This document shows, piece by piece, positions 34,077-43,049 of a stretch of 64,000 nucleotides of DNA. The stretch spans positions 2,736,723-2,800,722 of the forward strand of contig NZ_CP147407.1 of NCBI RefSeq assembly GCF_037201815.1, given 5' to 3'. Positions within the stretch are counted from its first letter, which is position 1, and every line of letters starts with the position of its first letter. Both the position numbers and the translations under genes were made by a program. The notes below the pieces were generated by a model, which had not been told where the DNA came from, did no database searches, and was given only the letters and a program-made list of their open reading frames with translations. Source of the stretch: Metabacillus sp. FJAT-52054. Its GTDB lineage: Bacteria > Bacillota > Bacilli > Bacillales > Bacillaceae.

Positions 34077-34104
34077 ATTAAGTCCTCCCGGGGGAGGACT
34101 TATC
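34077..34104 (-). other. Hairpin between the major pilin and prepilin peptidase genes
   Basis: Perfect 11-base stem TAAGTCCTCCC (34079-34089) / GGGAGGACTTA (34092-34102) directly after the pilin stop. The following bases are only moderately T-rich (AATCTTTCT). This suggests a weak terminator or a 3' stabilising stem allowing more pilin than downstream message. Confidence 0.65.
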
Positions 34105-34108
34105 CATT

Positions 34109-34552
34109 CTATGGATTCTGTACGTCTTCTCTAGTGAGTAATTTCACTTCTTTAGCGTTAATGTATGTTGGTGGATTGGCTGTAGCATCACTAATAAGAG
34201 TTACTTTAAACTCAAGAGCCTTGGTAGTTGCATTTTTAGTAACCGCAACAACTGAAGTTGTAGTATTGTATCCTTTATCGCTTGGATTTTTAATATCTTC
34301 AATTTGTCCATCATCTAATAGAGACTTCAAAGTAATAGTAGTAGGAACTTCCAGCTTGTTTGCAGCAATGTGCATTCTCGCAGAGTTAGCCATTTGCTGT
34401 GCATTTGCAATGTGTGCATCTTTCTTTGAATTACTGATAATTCCGCCAATTGCGGGAATAGCGATTGCAGCGATAATTCCAAGGATAACGACAACAGCCA
34501 ACAATTCAATCAGTGTCAAACCGCGCTGATTCTTAAACATTTTTTTAAACAT
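34109..34552 (-). CDS. Major type IV pilin (type IVa-like)
   Basis: 147 residues. The class III leader MFKKMFKNQRG is followed by LTLIELLAVVVILGIIAAIA, so cleavage is after Gly11, the mature N-terminus is Leu, and Glu5 is present. The amphipathic N-terminal helix continues to about residue 65 (NAQQMANSARMHIAANK); the globular part is short and has no cysteine, so no disulfide loop. GGGGG lies about 11 bases upstream of ATG. Position inside the operon right after pilC, and the hairpin after it, suggest this is the abundant subunit. Confidence 0.92.
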   Translation of the reverse strand: MFKKMFKNQRGLTLIELLAVVVILGIIAAIAIPAIGGIISNSKKDAHIANAQQMANSARMHIAANKLEVPTTITLKSLLDDGQIEDIKNPSDKGYNTTTSVVAVTKNATTKALEFKVTLISDATANPPTYINAKEVKLLTREDVQNP

Positions 34553-34656
34553 GGTACAGGTATCCCCCTAATTTTAGTTAGTAAATTTAACCCAATTCAC
34601 TAGATTTATTATACAACACCCTTAGGCATTCCGATAGATATTTTTGACAAATATTT

Positions 34657-35862
34657 TTACTTGACATGATTAAAAATATCAAACATCGGGACTATTATCG
34701 CTATGACTATTGTACCTACAATTCCAGCTAGAAGTACGATCATTAGCGGTTCAATAATTGATTTAAGCCGGTCTGTGCTGGTTTCAACTTCCTCTTCATA
34801 AAAGTCGGCTACTTTCCCGAGCATTGAATCAAGTGAACCGGTTTCTTCGCCGATTGCGATCATTTGTGTGATCAGCGGGGGAAAGGCCCAGTGCTTCCGC
34901 ATTGGTTCCGTTATGGAGTAGCCATTTTCCAGTGATATTTTTGATTCGGCAATGACTTTTGCAATCACTTCATTTTCCACCACTTTTTCAACGATGCCCA
35001 TAGCTTGCAGAATCGGGACCGAGCTTGAAAAAAGAGAGCTCAAGGTTCTTGTCATTCGGGCCAGGACAGCTTTTTGAATCATTTTCCCGAAAATCGGCAG
35101 CTTTAAGGCCACTAAATCCAGATAGTAGCGAGTTGCTGGGGTTTTCCTCATAACTACAAAGGCTGCTGTTAAAAGGGCGAATATAATGAGCAATACCCAC
35201 CAGTAAACCTGCATAAAATTACTGGCATTGAGCACAACCTGCGTAATAACAGGAAGCTCTGCCCCAAACCCTTCAAACATCGTAACAAACGTAGGCACAA
35301 CAGATAACAGAAGGAAAATGACTACTCCAACCGCAACCACAGCTACGGCCATCGGATAGGCAAGGGCAGATTGGATTTTCTGCTTTGTCCTGTTTTGTTT
35401 TTCATAGTGTTCAGCAAGCCTTTCAAGCGTTTCATCCATGTTTCCACTCGCTTCACCGGCTCGAATCATATTTACAAACATACCCGAGAATATTTTGCTG
35501 TGCTTGGACGATGCGGCAGATAGAGGATTTCCTGACCTCATATCTTCCTCCATCTGCTCAAGCGCTCTTCGAAGCGCCTTGCTTTCGGTTTGCTTTGCGA
35601 GAATGTTTGTAGAGTCAACAACTGATATTCCCGCTTTCAGAAGTGTGGAGAATTGACGCAAAAAAATGACGAAATCCTGAAGCTTAACCGGGTTCCCGAT
35701 GCTGATGTCCTTAGTCAAAAAGGTTTCCGGTACTTCGTTTAGCTTCGTAACCCGGATTCCTGATTCACCAAGCTTTAAAACAGCTTCTCTTTTAGACGGA
35801 GCGGTCAGTTTCCCGCTCACTTTGCCTTTTTTATCGCGGCCTTCATATTGATATCTTCCCAT
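34657..35862 (-). CDS. pilC: Type IV pilus platform protein PilC
   Basis: 401 residues with two GspF domains (about 65-190 and 270-395; FLRQFSTLLKAGISVVDS, GNPLSAASSKHSKIFSGMFVNMIRAGEASGNMDETLERLAEHYEKQ and MIAIGEETGSLDSMLGKVADFYEEEV) and three membrane helices. The N-terminus MGRYQYEGRDKKGKVSG is typical. It is the inner-membrane rotor acted on by PilB and PilT. Its ATG overlaps the pilT stop by one base. Confidence 0.96.
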   Translation of the reverse strand: MGRYQYEGRDKKGKVSGKLTAPSKREAVLKLGESGIRVTKLNEVPETFLTKDISIGNPVKLQDFVIFLRQFSTLLKAGISVVDSTNILAKQTESKALRRALEQMEEDMRSGNPLSAASSKHSKIFSGMFVNMIRAGEASGNMDETLERLAEHYEKQNRTKQKIQSALAYPMAVAVVAVGVVIFLLLSVVPTFVTMFEGFGAELPVITQVVLNASNFMQVYWWVLLIIFALLTAAFVVMRKTPATRYYLDLVALKLPIFGKMIQKAVLARMTRTLSSLFSSSVPILQAMGIVEKVVENEVIAKVIAESKISLENGYSITEPMRKHWAFPPLITQMIAIGEETGSLDSMLGKVADFYEEEVETSTDRLKSIIEPLMIVLLAGIVGTIVIAIIVPMFDIFNHVK

Positions 35863-36902
35863 TACTCCACCGCTCCCTGCATGTATGGCAATGCGGTTTC
35901 CCTTTCAATAATTCCGCTTTTCACAAATTCTTCGAGCTTGCTTTGAAACGAATGCATTCCCTGTGCACGGCTTGTCTGGATTACACTTGGAATTTGATGT
36001 GTTTTTTCATTGCGAATCAGATTGGCAACAGCTGAATTATTCAATAATATTTCAGTTACCGCTCTTCTTCCTTTACGATCGGCGGTCGGAAAAAGCCTTT
36101 GAGAAACTACACCGATCAGCACAGATGCAATCTGAAGCCGGATTTGCGGCTGCTGATTGGCTGGAAACACATCGATCATTCGGTCAATGGTCGTAGATGC
36201 CGACGATGTATGGAGCGTGGCCAGCACCAGATGCCCGGTTTCCGCAGCAGTAATCGCTGTATGAATGGTTTCCAAATCGCGAAGCTCCCCGACCAGAATC
36301 ACATCTGGGTCCTGCCGCAATGCAGCTTTTAGCCCTGTTGCAAATGTAGTCGTGTCAAATCCGACTTCTCTTTGCTCAACCACGCATTTTTGATGCTTGT
36401 GCAAATACTCAATCGGATCTTCAAGTGTGATGATATGTTTGCGGATTGTTTTATTCATATAATCAATCATGGCTGCAAGTGTAGTAGACTTGCCGCTCCC
36501 TGTCGGACCGGTTACGAGCAAGAGTCCGTGGGGCTTGTCCACCATATCTTTTAGAATCGGAGGCAATTCCATTGAATCTATCGATGGAATGGTTCTTGGT
36601 ACAATTCGGATGGAAAGAGAGATGCACGACCTCTGTCTGAAGGCATTGATCCGGAATCTTGAAATACCGGGAATTCCGTAAGAGAAGTCCAGTTCCCCTT
36701 TTTCCTCAAAAAGGGCCCATTTTGTTTTCGAAATGATCGCTTTGGCCATGCCTTCCGTATCAGCCGGCATTAGCGGTTTATCCCCCATTTTAATCAAGTC
36801 TCCGTTTATTCGAAGGACAGGAGGCACGCCAACGGATAAATGAATATCAGACGCCTGGCGTTCGTAGGCAGTTGTTAAAATGGAATCAATTTGACTTTTC
36901 AT
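35862..36902 (-). CDS. pilT: Type IV pilus retraction ATPase PilT
   Basis: 346 residues. N-terminal PAS-like domain (ASDIHLSVGVPPVLRINGDL), Walker A TGPTGSGKSTT, Asp box and Walker B (ITLEDPIEYLHKHQKCVV, VGELRDLET), His box ETGHLVLATLHTSSA, and the C-terminal AIRNLIRE-like region (AVANLIRNEKTHQIPSVIQ) are all in order. PilT powers pilus disassembly, so these pili should retract, enabling twitching or DNA uptake. B. subtilis has no PilT. Confidence 0.97.
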   Translation of the reverse strand: MKSQIDSILTTAYERQASDIHLSVGVPPVLRINGDLIKMGDKPLMPADTEGMAKAIISKTKWALFEEKGELDFSYGIPGISRFRINAFRQRSCISLSIRIVPRTIPSIDSMELPPILKDMVDKPHGLLLVTGPTGSGKSTTLAAMIDYMNKTIRKHIITLEDPIEYLHKHQKCVVEQREVGFDTTTFATGLKAALRQDPDVILVGELRDLETIHTAITAAETGHLVLATLHTSSASTTIDRMIDVFPANQQPQIRLQIASVLIGVVSQRLFPTADRKGRRAVTEILLNNSAVANLIRNEKTHQIPSVIQTSRAQGMHSFQSKLEEFVKSGIIERETALPYMQGAVE

Positions 36903-36917
36903 TTAGGCCTTCACCTT

Positions 36918-38585
36918 TTATTCCGGCATCGCAACCCGGAGAATTTCTTCTGTTGTCGTAAGCCCTTGCTTCACTTTTAATAGGCCGTCGTCAATCAAAA
37001 AGATGGTTTTGTTTTTCACTGCTAAATCACGAAGGACAGAGAACGGTTCGTTGTTTAAAATGAGCCGTCTCATCTCATCATCAATCATTAAAAGCTCATG
37101 GATGGCAATTCTTCCTTTATAGCCAGTCATGTTGCACATCCCGCAGCCTTTGCCTCTAGCTGTTTTTTCAATACGGAGTCCTCTGCGGGCAAAAATTTCT
37201 GCTTCCCGCTTTGTCACAGTCTGCTCCTCTGCACAATCCCGGCAAACCTTCCTGACAAGCCGCTGAGACACGACGCCTGTCAGAGAGGACGCCACTAGAA
37301 AAGGTTCCACTCCCATATCAATCAGACGGGTAACCGTACCAAGCGAATCATTCGTATGAAGCGTGCTCAGCACAAGATGCCCGGTCAGCGAGGCTCTTAC
37401 AGCAATTTCCGCTGTTTCGCGATCCCGGATCTCCCCGACCATAATGATATTCGGATCCTGACGCAGCATCGATCGAAGTCCTTTTGCAAACGTCATTCCC
37501 ACATTGGCATTGACCTGGATCTGGTTGATCCCTTCCAGCTGATATTCAACAGGGTCTTCAATCGTAATAATATTTACTGCTTCACTATTTAGCCTGTTAA
37601 GGGCCGCATAGAGAGTGGATGATTTACCTGATCCCGTTGGCCCCGTTATTAAGACAATGCCGGTCGGCTGTTCAATTAGACTATTAAATCGCTGAAGGTT
37701 CAGACTGTTGAAGCCGAGTTTGTCCAAATCATTCAGTGTGCTGCCTAAATCCAAAATCCTCATTACAATTTTCTCGCCATAAACAGTGGGAAGTGTAGAA
37801 ACACGCAAATCCAATGGATTCAGGTTTATAACGGTTTTTATCCTTCCATCCTGAGGAACCCGATGCTCGGTTATATCAAGATTCGACATGATTTTTATTC
37901 TGGCTGTCAGGACGCTTTGCATGTGCTTTGGCAGCGTCCGTTCATTTTTCAGAACCCCGTCTACACGGTAGCGGATCAATATTTTCGTTTCATGCGGATC
38001 AATATGAATATCACTAGCTTTTTGCTGAACAGCACTTTGCAGGATCTGATTGACCATGCGGACGATTGGGGAATCATCTCCGGTAATCGTTTCTTCCTCT
38101 ACTTTTTCTTCAACAGATATTTGATCCATAAAGTCTGACATACTATCATCAGACTCATAATATTTTGAAATAGCTTTATTGAGATCGTCCTTGGAAGCAA
38201 TCGCCGTCTGAATCTGAAACCCAGTCGCTAAGCGCAAATCATCGACTGTATAAAAATCCATTGGGTCAGCCATGGCAACGAAAAGCTTGTCTCCATCTTT
38301 CTTGAGTGGAATAACCAGGTTTCGTTTTGCCATTTCTTTAGGAACAATATTCATAATTTTTTGATCAAATGGATATCTATAGAGACTGATATGAGGAATA
38401 CCAAGCTGAAATTCCAGCACTTCAATCAGCTGCTGTTCCGTCATGAATCCTCTCTCTACTAATGCGTCACCAATCTTCTGGCCTTTTTGCTTTTCTGAAA
38501 GAGTCTGATTCAGCTGTTCTTCCGTGATGAGGCCGGCTTCTACAAGAAGATCGCCTAGCCGTTTACGGGTTGTGGTCAAATTCAT
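36918..38585 (-). CDS. pilB: Type IV pilus extension ATPase PilB with MshEN-like N-terminus
   Basis: 555 residues. Residues 9-32 (RLGDLLVEAGLITEEQL...) and 37-60 (KIGDALVERGFMTEQQL...) are tandem copies of the 24-residue MshEN motif that binds c-di-GMP in MshE; deviations are Lys at position 24 of the first copy, Lys for Arg at the start of the second, and a spacer of 4 rather than 5. The ATPase core has Walker A GPTGSGKS (315-322), Walker B VGEIRDRETAEIA, and the zinc tetracysteine CRDC...CGMC. It powers pilus extension. It precedes pilT by 15 bases. Confidence 0.96.
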   Translation of the reverse strand: MNLTTTRKRLGDLLVEAGLITEEQLNQTLSEKQKGQKIGDALVERGFMTEQQLIEVLEFQLGIPHISLYRYPFDQKIMNIVPKEMAKRNLVIPLKKDGDKLFVAMADPMDFYTVDDLRLATGFQIQTAIASKDDLNKAISKYYESDDSMSDFMDQISVEEKVEEETITGDDSPIVRMVNQILQSAVQQKASDIHIDPHETKILIRYRVDGVLKNERTLPKHMQSVLTARIKIMSNLDITEHRVPQDGRIKTVINLNPLDLRVSTLPTVYGEKIVMRILDLGSTLNDLDKLGFNSLNLQRFNSLIEQPTGIVLITGPTGSGKSSTLYAALNRLNSEAVNIITIEDPVEYQLEGINQIQVNANVGMTFAKGLRSMLRQDPNIIMVGEIRDRETAEIAVRASLTGHLVLSTLHTNDSLGTVTRLIDMGVEPFLVASSLTGVVSQRLVRKVCRDCAEEQTVTKREAEIFARRGLRIEKTARGKGCGMCNMTGYKGRIAIHELLMIDDEMRRLILNNEPFSVLRDLAVKNKTIFLIDDGLLKVKQGLTTTEEILRVAMPE

Positions 38586-38600
38586 TCGCCCCCGCCTGTT

Positions 38601-39989
38601 TTATTTTTCAATGGGCTCTTCTTCTGAAGCAGTATTTTCACCTTGTGCTTCCGGCTGCTTATCAGACTGCGAATTTTCAGCTGGAACAGCTTTCTCTTCT
38701 TCAGACTGATTTGTTTCATCAGCAGGCTGCTCACTTGCAGGAGGCTGCTGTACTTCTGCTGCCGGCAGGCTGTCAGGGTTCAAAGGCCCTGCTGGCACGG
38801 TGGTCCCTTCAGGTAAACCAGTCTCAGGATTTAATAAATTATTAATAACCTCATCTACTACTTCAATCGGCTGATAATAGCGTTTTTCAAGGATTTCATG
38901 AATCGGAGGATAAAAATCTTCTGCGATTTCTTCAATCCCCTGCGGATAGCCTTGCTGATCCGTTACCCGTCTTGTCACTTTAACTAAAATTCCATCCGCA
39001 CCATCGCGAATTTTTTTCTCTTCCCCTACAGAAAGAGAAGTATTGTAACGAATAATTTGTTTAAAAGGGAAATACTCAGGTTCCGCAATAACCGGTTCAT
39101 ATGTGTATAAAAGAGGTTTCCCGGATATCTTAACCGCCAGGTTCTCTCCAGAAATTTCAAAAACGAGAGTGTAATCTGTCTGATTTGGGTTGAAAATTTT
39201 TAAATCCATTTCTTTAGGGATAATCTTTGCTTCAAATCCCGGATCGGTGTAAGGCGGGGCAACTACTCCTGTGTGCCTTTCTACAACAACAAAATTTGTT
39301 CCAAGCACCGTTTTAAAAACAGCTGAAGCGATCATTCCGAGCGAATCCTGGTTAGTCGCTTCGGGGAATTGCTCCACTAGGGACCATTGAGATAATGCTT
39401 TCACTTTTATTGAAGGATTGGATTTGACAAACTTGAGTATTTCCGGATCGTCAACAGGGACAGGCAAACTTGCCTCGTGAATAATCTGCTCTTCACCTGC
39501 AACATATTTTTCTAAATGATAGTGCAGTCCAGCTTCAAGCTTTGCAGCTGATTCTGTTAACTGCTTTTTAATTTGGTCCATATCAATTTGAGCGGCGTCA
39601 TTTGAAGCTAAATCAGTTAAAATACGATCAACGAGCATGCTGTCCAAAGAAACTTCAAGCTGGGAAGGCTGGCCATCTGCTGCATTGCGAACACTTTCAT
39701 CTACTTTAAATTGAATGGCTGCTTCCGGAAGAATTTCTTCCTGCTTGAGGAAAGTCAGCTTTATTGGATTAGCACTGCGCCAATCCTTTATGGAGTCCTC
39801 TACTTTTTGTGCTGCTTCTCTTTGAGGCAGACCCGATATATCTATGGAGGCAATTTGCGTGTTAGGTTTAAACCGGTCACCATTACTCAGGTAATCCCAC
39901 ACAGCTTCACCTGCGTAGGAAAACCCGGTCAAATAGGCGGTACAAATAAGGAGGGCGAGGAATACCTTTAAAAGCTTTGAGTTTCTCAC
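38601..39989 (-). CDS. Exported VanW-family protein with G5-like domain
   Basis: About 462 residues. A membrane/signal segment (residues about 6-24; LLKVFLALLICTAYLTGFS) leads an extracellular part: a peptidoglycan-binding-like region with IASIDISGLPQREAAQKVED, a VanW-type region (DSLGMIASAVFKTVLGTNFVVVERH ... IFNPNQTDYTLVFEISGENLAVKISG), and a G5-like segment (RYNTSLSVGEEKKIRDGADGILVKVTRRV). The C-terminal 75 residues are Pro/Glu/Gln-rich and disordered. Start uncertain: GTG at 39989 lies 10 bases after GAGGAG; GTG at 40007 overlaps the upstream stop. VanW function is unknown; placement directly before pilB suggests a wall-related role in the pilus system. Confidence 0.75.
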   Translation of the reverse strand: MRNSKLLKVFLALLICTAYLTGFSYAGEAVWDYLSNGDRFKPNTQIASIDISGLPQREAAQKVEDSIKDWRSANPIKLTFLKQEEILPEAAIQFKVDESVRNAADGQPSQLEVSLDSMLVDRILTDLASNDAAQIDMDQIKKQLTESAAKLEAGLHYHLEKYVAGEEQIIHEASLPVPVDDPEILKFVKSNPSIKVKALSQWSLVEQFPEATNQDSLGMIASAVFKTVLGTNFVVVERHTGVVAPPYTDPGFEAKIIPKEMDLKIFNPNQTDYTLVFEISGENLAVKISGKPLLYTYEPVIAEPEYFPFKQIIRYNTSLSVGEEKKIRDGADGILVKVTRRVTDQQGYPQGIEEIAEDFYPPIHEILEKRYYQPIEVVDEVINNLLNPETGLPEGTTVPAGPLNPDSLPAAEVQQPPASEQPADETNQSEEEKAVPAENSQSDKQPEAQGENTASEEEPIEK

Positions 39990-40003
39990 CGATTCATTAC
40001 TCC

Positions 40004-40828
40004 TCACATTTCAACGTTCATTGATAATTCAACAATTATTCCAGGACCTTCTTCTTGAGCATGGCGAATCGCTTCCGCTGTAAGGAGGCTGTCTTTTTTC
40101 ACCAGAATATGCCCCGATTTTGTATAAATATCTTTTAAAACTCTCTTGCCTTCAAGAAGCTGAAGCTGTTTTTCTTTAATATCATTCATCGGCTGGGACG
40201 CATATCCCATAGACTTGGGCTCATGCGTAAATACAGGTTCTGACACAATCTCAGGCTCTGCAGGAGCTGGAGCAGGCATTTCCGATACAGGAATGGTTAC
40301 TGCAACAATTTCTTCTGGTTCGATAGCGTTTTGCCCTGCCAATTCCTCTGGTGCCGAATGGAAATGAACATCCTCTTTTACGACAAGAATATCCTTTCCG
40401 AAGGTCATTACATCACTTGATGCAATGGTCACCTGCTTTTCCTTATGGCCGATTTGGAGTCCAAGAATTAATCCGTTATCCTCATCAACAAAAAATTCCT
40501 TTGCTTCTCCTAATAACTGGCCTTTCCGAGTCATAACACGAGTATCATTTATTTTAATCCGCTTATTCACAAGCTGGTTGGCAATGGGAATTTCGTTTAA
40601 ATCAATAATAGAATTTTCTGATTCAATTGTTACCGCATATTCTCCGATTCCCACAATCTTCTTAAATGGAATCGCTTTAACGCTTACCTGCCACTCTGCA
40701 TGCTCAACCGTAAGGAAATCAACCGTTCCCTTTTCCGGATTGATTACCAAAGATTTCACTTCTCCAGCCTCTGTTCCTTCAGTAATACAAACGATTGGCA
40801 ATCCGACTATTTCAATACTTTTTTTCAT
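40004..40828 (-). CDS. Double PRC-barrel domain protein
   Basis: About 274 residues, no signal peptide. Two PRC-barrel-like units: residues about 5-75 (GLPIVCITEGTEAGEVKSLVINPEKGTVDFLTVE) and about 85-155 (DTRVMTRKGQLLGEAKEFFVDEDNGLILGLQI), followed by a Pro/Glu linker and a C-terminal segment with KRVLKDIYTKSGHILVKKDSLLTAEAI, resembling an LpxC-like or hinge-type PRC tail. PRC barrels commonly mediate protein-protein or RNA contacts. Its role in pilus biogenesis is not known; the operon position, overlapping the VanW gene, implies one. Start at either of two adjacent ATGs (40831 or 40828). Confidence 0.75.
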   Translation of the reverse strand: MKKSIEIVGLPIVCITEGTEAGEVKSLVINPEKGTVDFLTVEHAEWQVSVKAIPFKKIVGIGEYAVTIESENSIIDLNEIPIANQLVNKRIKINDTRVMTRKGQLLGEAKEFFVDEDNGLILGLQIGHKEKQVTIASSDVMTFGKDILVVKEDVHFHSAPEELAGQNAIEPEEIVAVTIPVSEMPAPAPAEPEIVSEPVFTHEPKSMGYASQPMNDIKEKQLQLLEGKRVLKDIYTKSGHILVKKDSLLTAEAIRHAQEEGPGIIVELSMNVEM

Positions 40829-40857
40829 CATTCACCACATCCAATAGATTAATAGAT

Positions 40858-42387
40858 TCATTGTTGCTGCTTTTTCGTCCAGGATAGCTGTTCTTTTAAG
40901 TATGGATAGGATTCCAGATATTCCATTGCTTCCATATAAACATTTTGAAATTCTATTTCCTGTCCCTTTTCCTCTAAATAAGTTAAATATAATTGCACAA
41001 AAACAAAATATTCCCGGATTCCTATAGTAGAAGTCAGCACCTTATCCATTATCGCATTAAATTCATAGCCAAGAGAAGTTTCTTTTAACTCAAGAAGCTG
41101 ATTGTATAAAACTTCTAGAAATTCATCCGGCATCGATTTCTGAATAGATACAGCTTCTTCAAGAGGTTGTTCCACTTCTCGCTCTTCATAAGCATCTCCC
41201 GAATCGCCAGTGTCAGTGTTTTCTTCGATATCTTGAACATACAGTTCAGGAATTTGCAGTTCAGCTGCTTTTTCTTCAACAGCCTCCTCTTGTTCAAATT
41301 CCTCTTCAGCAGATTTACTATCAGAATCAAATGCCATGACAGATTCTGCTTCAGCCGCTTTTCCAACAGAAAGTTCTTCTTCGTCAGAAATGGCGTCATT
41401 CGTAATGGGCTGAAGTACATCCAAGTCCAAATCATAAACCGGAAGATCGTCCTTAACAGCATCCTCTTCAAACCAAGAAGCAAAACCCTTCATTTCTTCG
41501 TCGGTTATTTCTGCTTCTCTTTTCTCTGTTTCTTCCTCGGTGAAGTCTATTTCCGGCTCTCCTGCAAGTTCCATTAAAACGTCAGCAGCACTTACTGGAG
41601 CAATTTCCTTTATTAAAACAGCATCTTTTTCTGATATAGAATTTAATGAGGTTCCCTCCCCGGTATCGAGGTTGTCGTATAGGCTCTCCTCTTTTTCCTG
41701 ATCAAAATTATTTTCCGAAAGTTCCTCTAAGAAGCTTCGGCCATTTAATGAATCTAAGTCTTCTTCATCCACTGTAACACCGGATTCTTCTTCATCTGGA
41801 TGACTCTCAAACCACTCTTCCAATAACTCTGGATCAGAGTCAAATGGAACAGAAGTTTCCGTTTTGTCAGCAAATTCTTCCTCGCTTGAAGCAGTTTCTT
41901 CAATATACCAGTCGGTTTCAAGGATTTCTTCATTTTCATCTTCCACGAGGCTACGCTCCTGATCATCAGGTTTTTCTTCAAACCAATCAAGATCAATTAT
42001 TTCATCCTCGTTTGTTTTTACATCATCATTCTGATTATGAAATTGCTCATACTCAGGATACTGATTGCTTTCTTCTCTTTCGAAAGGAGATTCTTCGTAC
42101 AGATCTTCATCTGTATGATCATAACCCTCAGCAGCAAGAAATTTTGCTCCTTTTTGATGAATAAAATAGGCTGCCATTCCGAGCAATAATGCTGTTACGA
42201 GAACAGACTGCCATATAGGCATAACCTGAGATCCCGCTAAGTACATCAAAGCCAATAAAAATGAAACGGCTGTAATCAGCCACTTTCCTTCCGCTCTTAG
42301 TGGGAAGGGGATCAAAAGAAATACAGGAACCCAAATCAGCAAACCTGCAAGTAAGTACAAAATAAAATTCCAACTAATAAAATCCAA
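40858..42387 (-). CDS. Membrane protein with long acidic cytoplasmic region, first gene of pilus operon
   Basis: 509 residues, not recognised. Three N-terminal membrane helices (about 5-27, 35-52, 58-75) are followed by a strongly acidic, low-complexity region (about 85-400, dominated by Glu and Asp with few Lys) and a C-terminal helical domain of about 100 residues (VSIQKSMPDEFLEVLYNQLLELK ... MEYLESYPYLKEQLSW). Lysine residues after helix 3 suggest the acidic part is cytoplasmic. TTG start with GAGGTGAT upstream. It heads the leftward operon, so it probably takes part in pilus assembly or control. Function unknown. Confidence 0.75.
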   Translation of the reverse strand: MDFISWNFILYLLAGLLIWVPVFLLIPFPLRAEGKWLITAVSFLLALMYLAGSQVMPIWQSVLVTALLLGMAAYFIHQKGAKFLAAEGYDHTDEDLYEESPFEREESNQYPEYEQFHNQNDDVKTNEDEIIDLDWFEEKPDDQERSLVEDENEEILETDWYIEETASSEEEFADKTETSVPFDSDPELLEEWFESHPDEEESGVTVDEEDLDSLNGRSFLEELSENNFDQEKEESLYDNLDTGEGTSLNSISEKDAVLIKEIAPVSAADVLMELAGEPEIDFTEEETEKREAEITDEEMKGFASWFEEDAVKDDLPVYDLDLDVLQPITNDAISDEEELSVGKAAEAESVMAFDSDSKSAEEEFEQEEAVEEKAAELQIPELYVQDIEENTDTGDSGDAYEEREVEQPLEEAVSIQKSMPDEFLEVLYNQLLELKETSLGYEFNAIMDKVLTSTIGIREYFVFVQLYLTYLEEKGQEIEFQNVYMEAMEYLESYPYLKEQLSWTKKQQQ

Positions 42388-42524
42388 TTTATCACCTCAG
42401 CCGAAAGATTCATGCATAAAGAACTATTAATCAATTAAACGTGTAAAAAAATCCCTGAAATGGACAATATTCGACTATCATTTATTGTATAATAAACTTA
42501 TTGAATTTGAAAGAAGGGAATCAT
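42388..42524. promoter_or_regulatory. Divergent promoter region between the two pilus operons
   Basis: 137 AT-rich bases separate the leftward assembly operon from the rightward minor-pilin operon. A plus-strand -10 TATAAT lies at 42488-42493, 31 bases before the ATG of the first minor pilin, without a good -35. For the leftward operon only a TTTACA at about 42444-42449 (minus) was seen. Both are tentative. Confidence 0.45.
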
Positions 42525-43049
42525 ATGTTTGAGAGAATTATTTCTTCCGATCAAAAAGGATTTACATTAATAGAAGTACTTATTTCCATTACTATTTTCA
42601 GTGTCCTGACCATCGGAATGCTGCAATTTTTCAATCAGGCATTAAATTTTTCCAATAAAAATGAAGATAAAACACTTGGCATTTATGTAGCCCGAAACAT
42701 GATTAATTATATGGAAAAGCAAAGCTTTAGTAATATAAATAGTTTTTATGTGAAGGAGACCGGGGCAACGGTCATTGAATCCCCTTCTTGTGAAAAGGAT
42801 ACGCTGGCAAATGGAGAAAAGGTACTGAATCAAACAGAGAAGATTACGCTTAACGGAAAAGAAACAACAAGATGTGCATTAAATTTTACTCCAATATTAA
42901 ATAACCGCCAGTTTTCGGTAAAGGTTGAAGTTAAAAGACATACTGATGAAAAACTGCGGAATTCATTGATCCCCGTCAACGTGATCGTTTCATGGGATAA
43001 CACTAAAACACAGCTAGAGGGGTACATTGCCAATGAAAAAAACCGCTGA
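42525..43049 (+). CDS. Minor type IV pilin (PilV/GspI-like)
   Basis: 174 residues from ATG at 42525, preceded by AAAGAAGGG; a TTG eight codons upstream is less likely. Class III leader MFERIISSDQKG, then FTLIEVLISITIFSVLTIGM with Glu5. The globular part has two cysteines (SPSCEKD and TTRCALNF) that could form a disulfide, and a C-terminal strand region (FSVKVEVKRHTDEKLRN). First of three pilin-like genes; the stop overlaps the next start. Confidence 0.88.
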   Translation: MFERIISSDQKGFTLIEVLISITIFSVLTIGMLQFFNQALNFSNKNEDKTLGIYVARNMINYMEKQSFSNINSFYVKETGATVIESPSCEKDTLANGEKVLNQTEKITLNGKETTRCALNFTPILNNRQFSVKVEVKRHTDEKLRNSLIPVNVIVSWDNTKTQLEGYIANEKNR

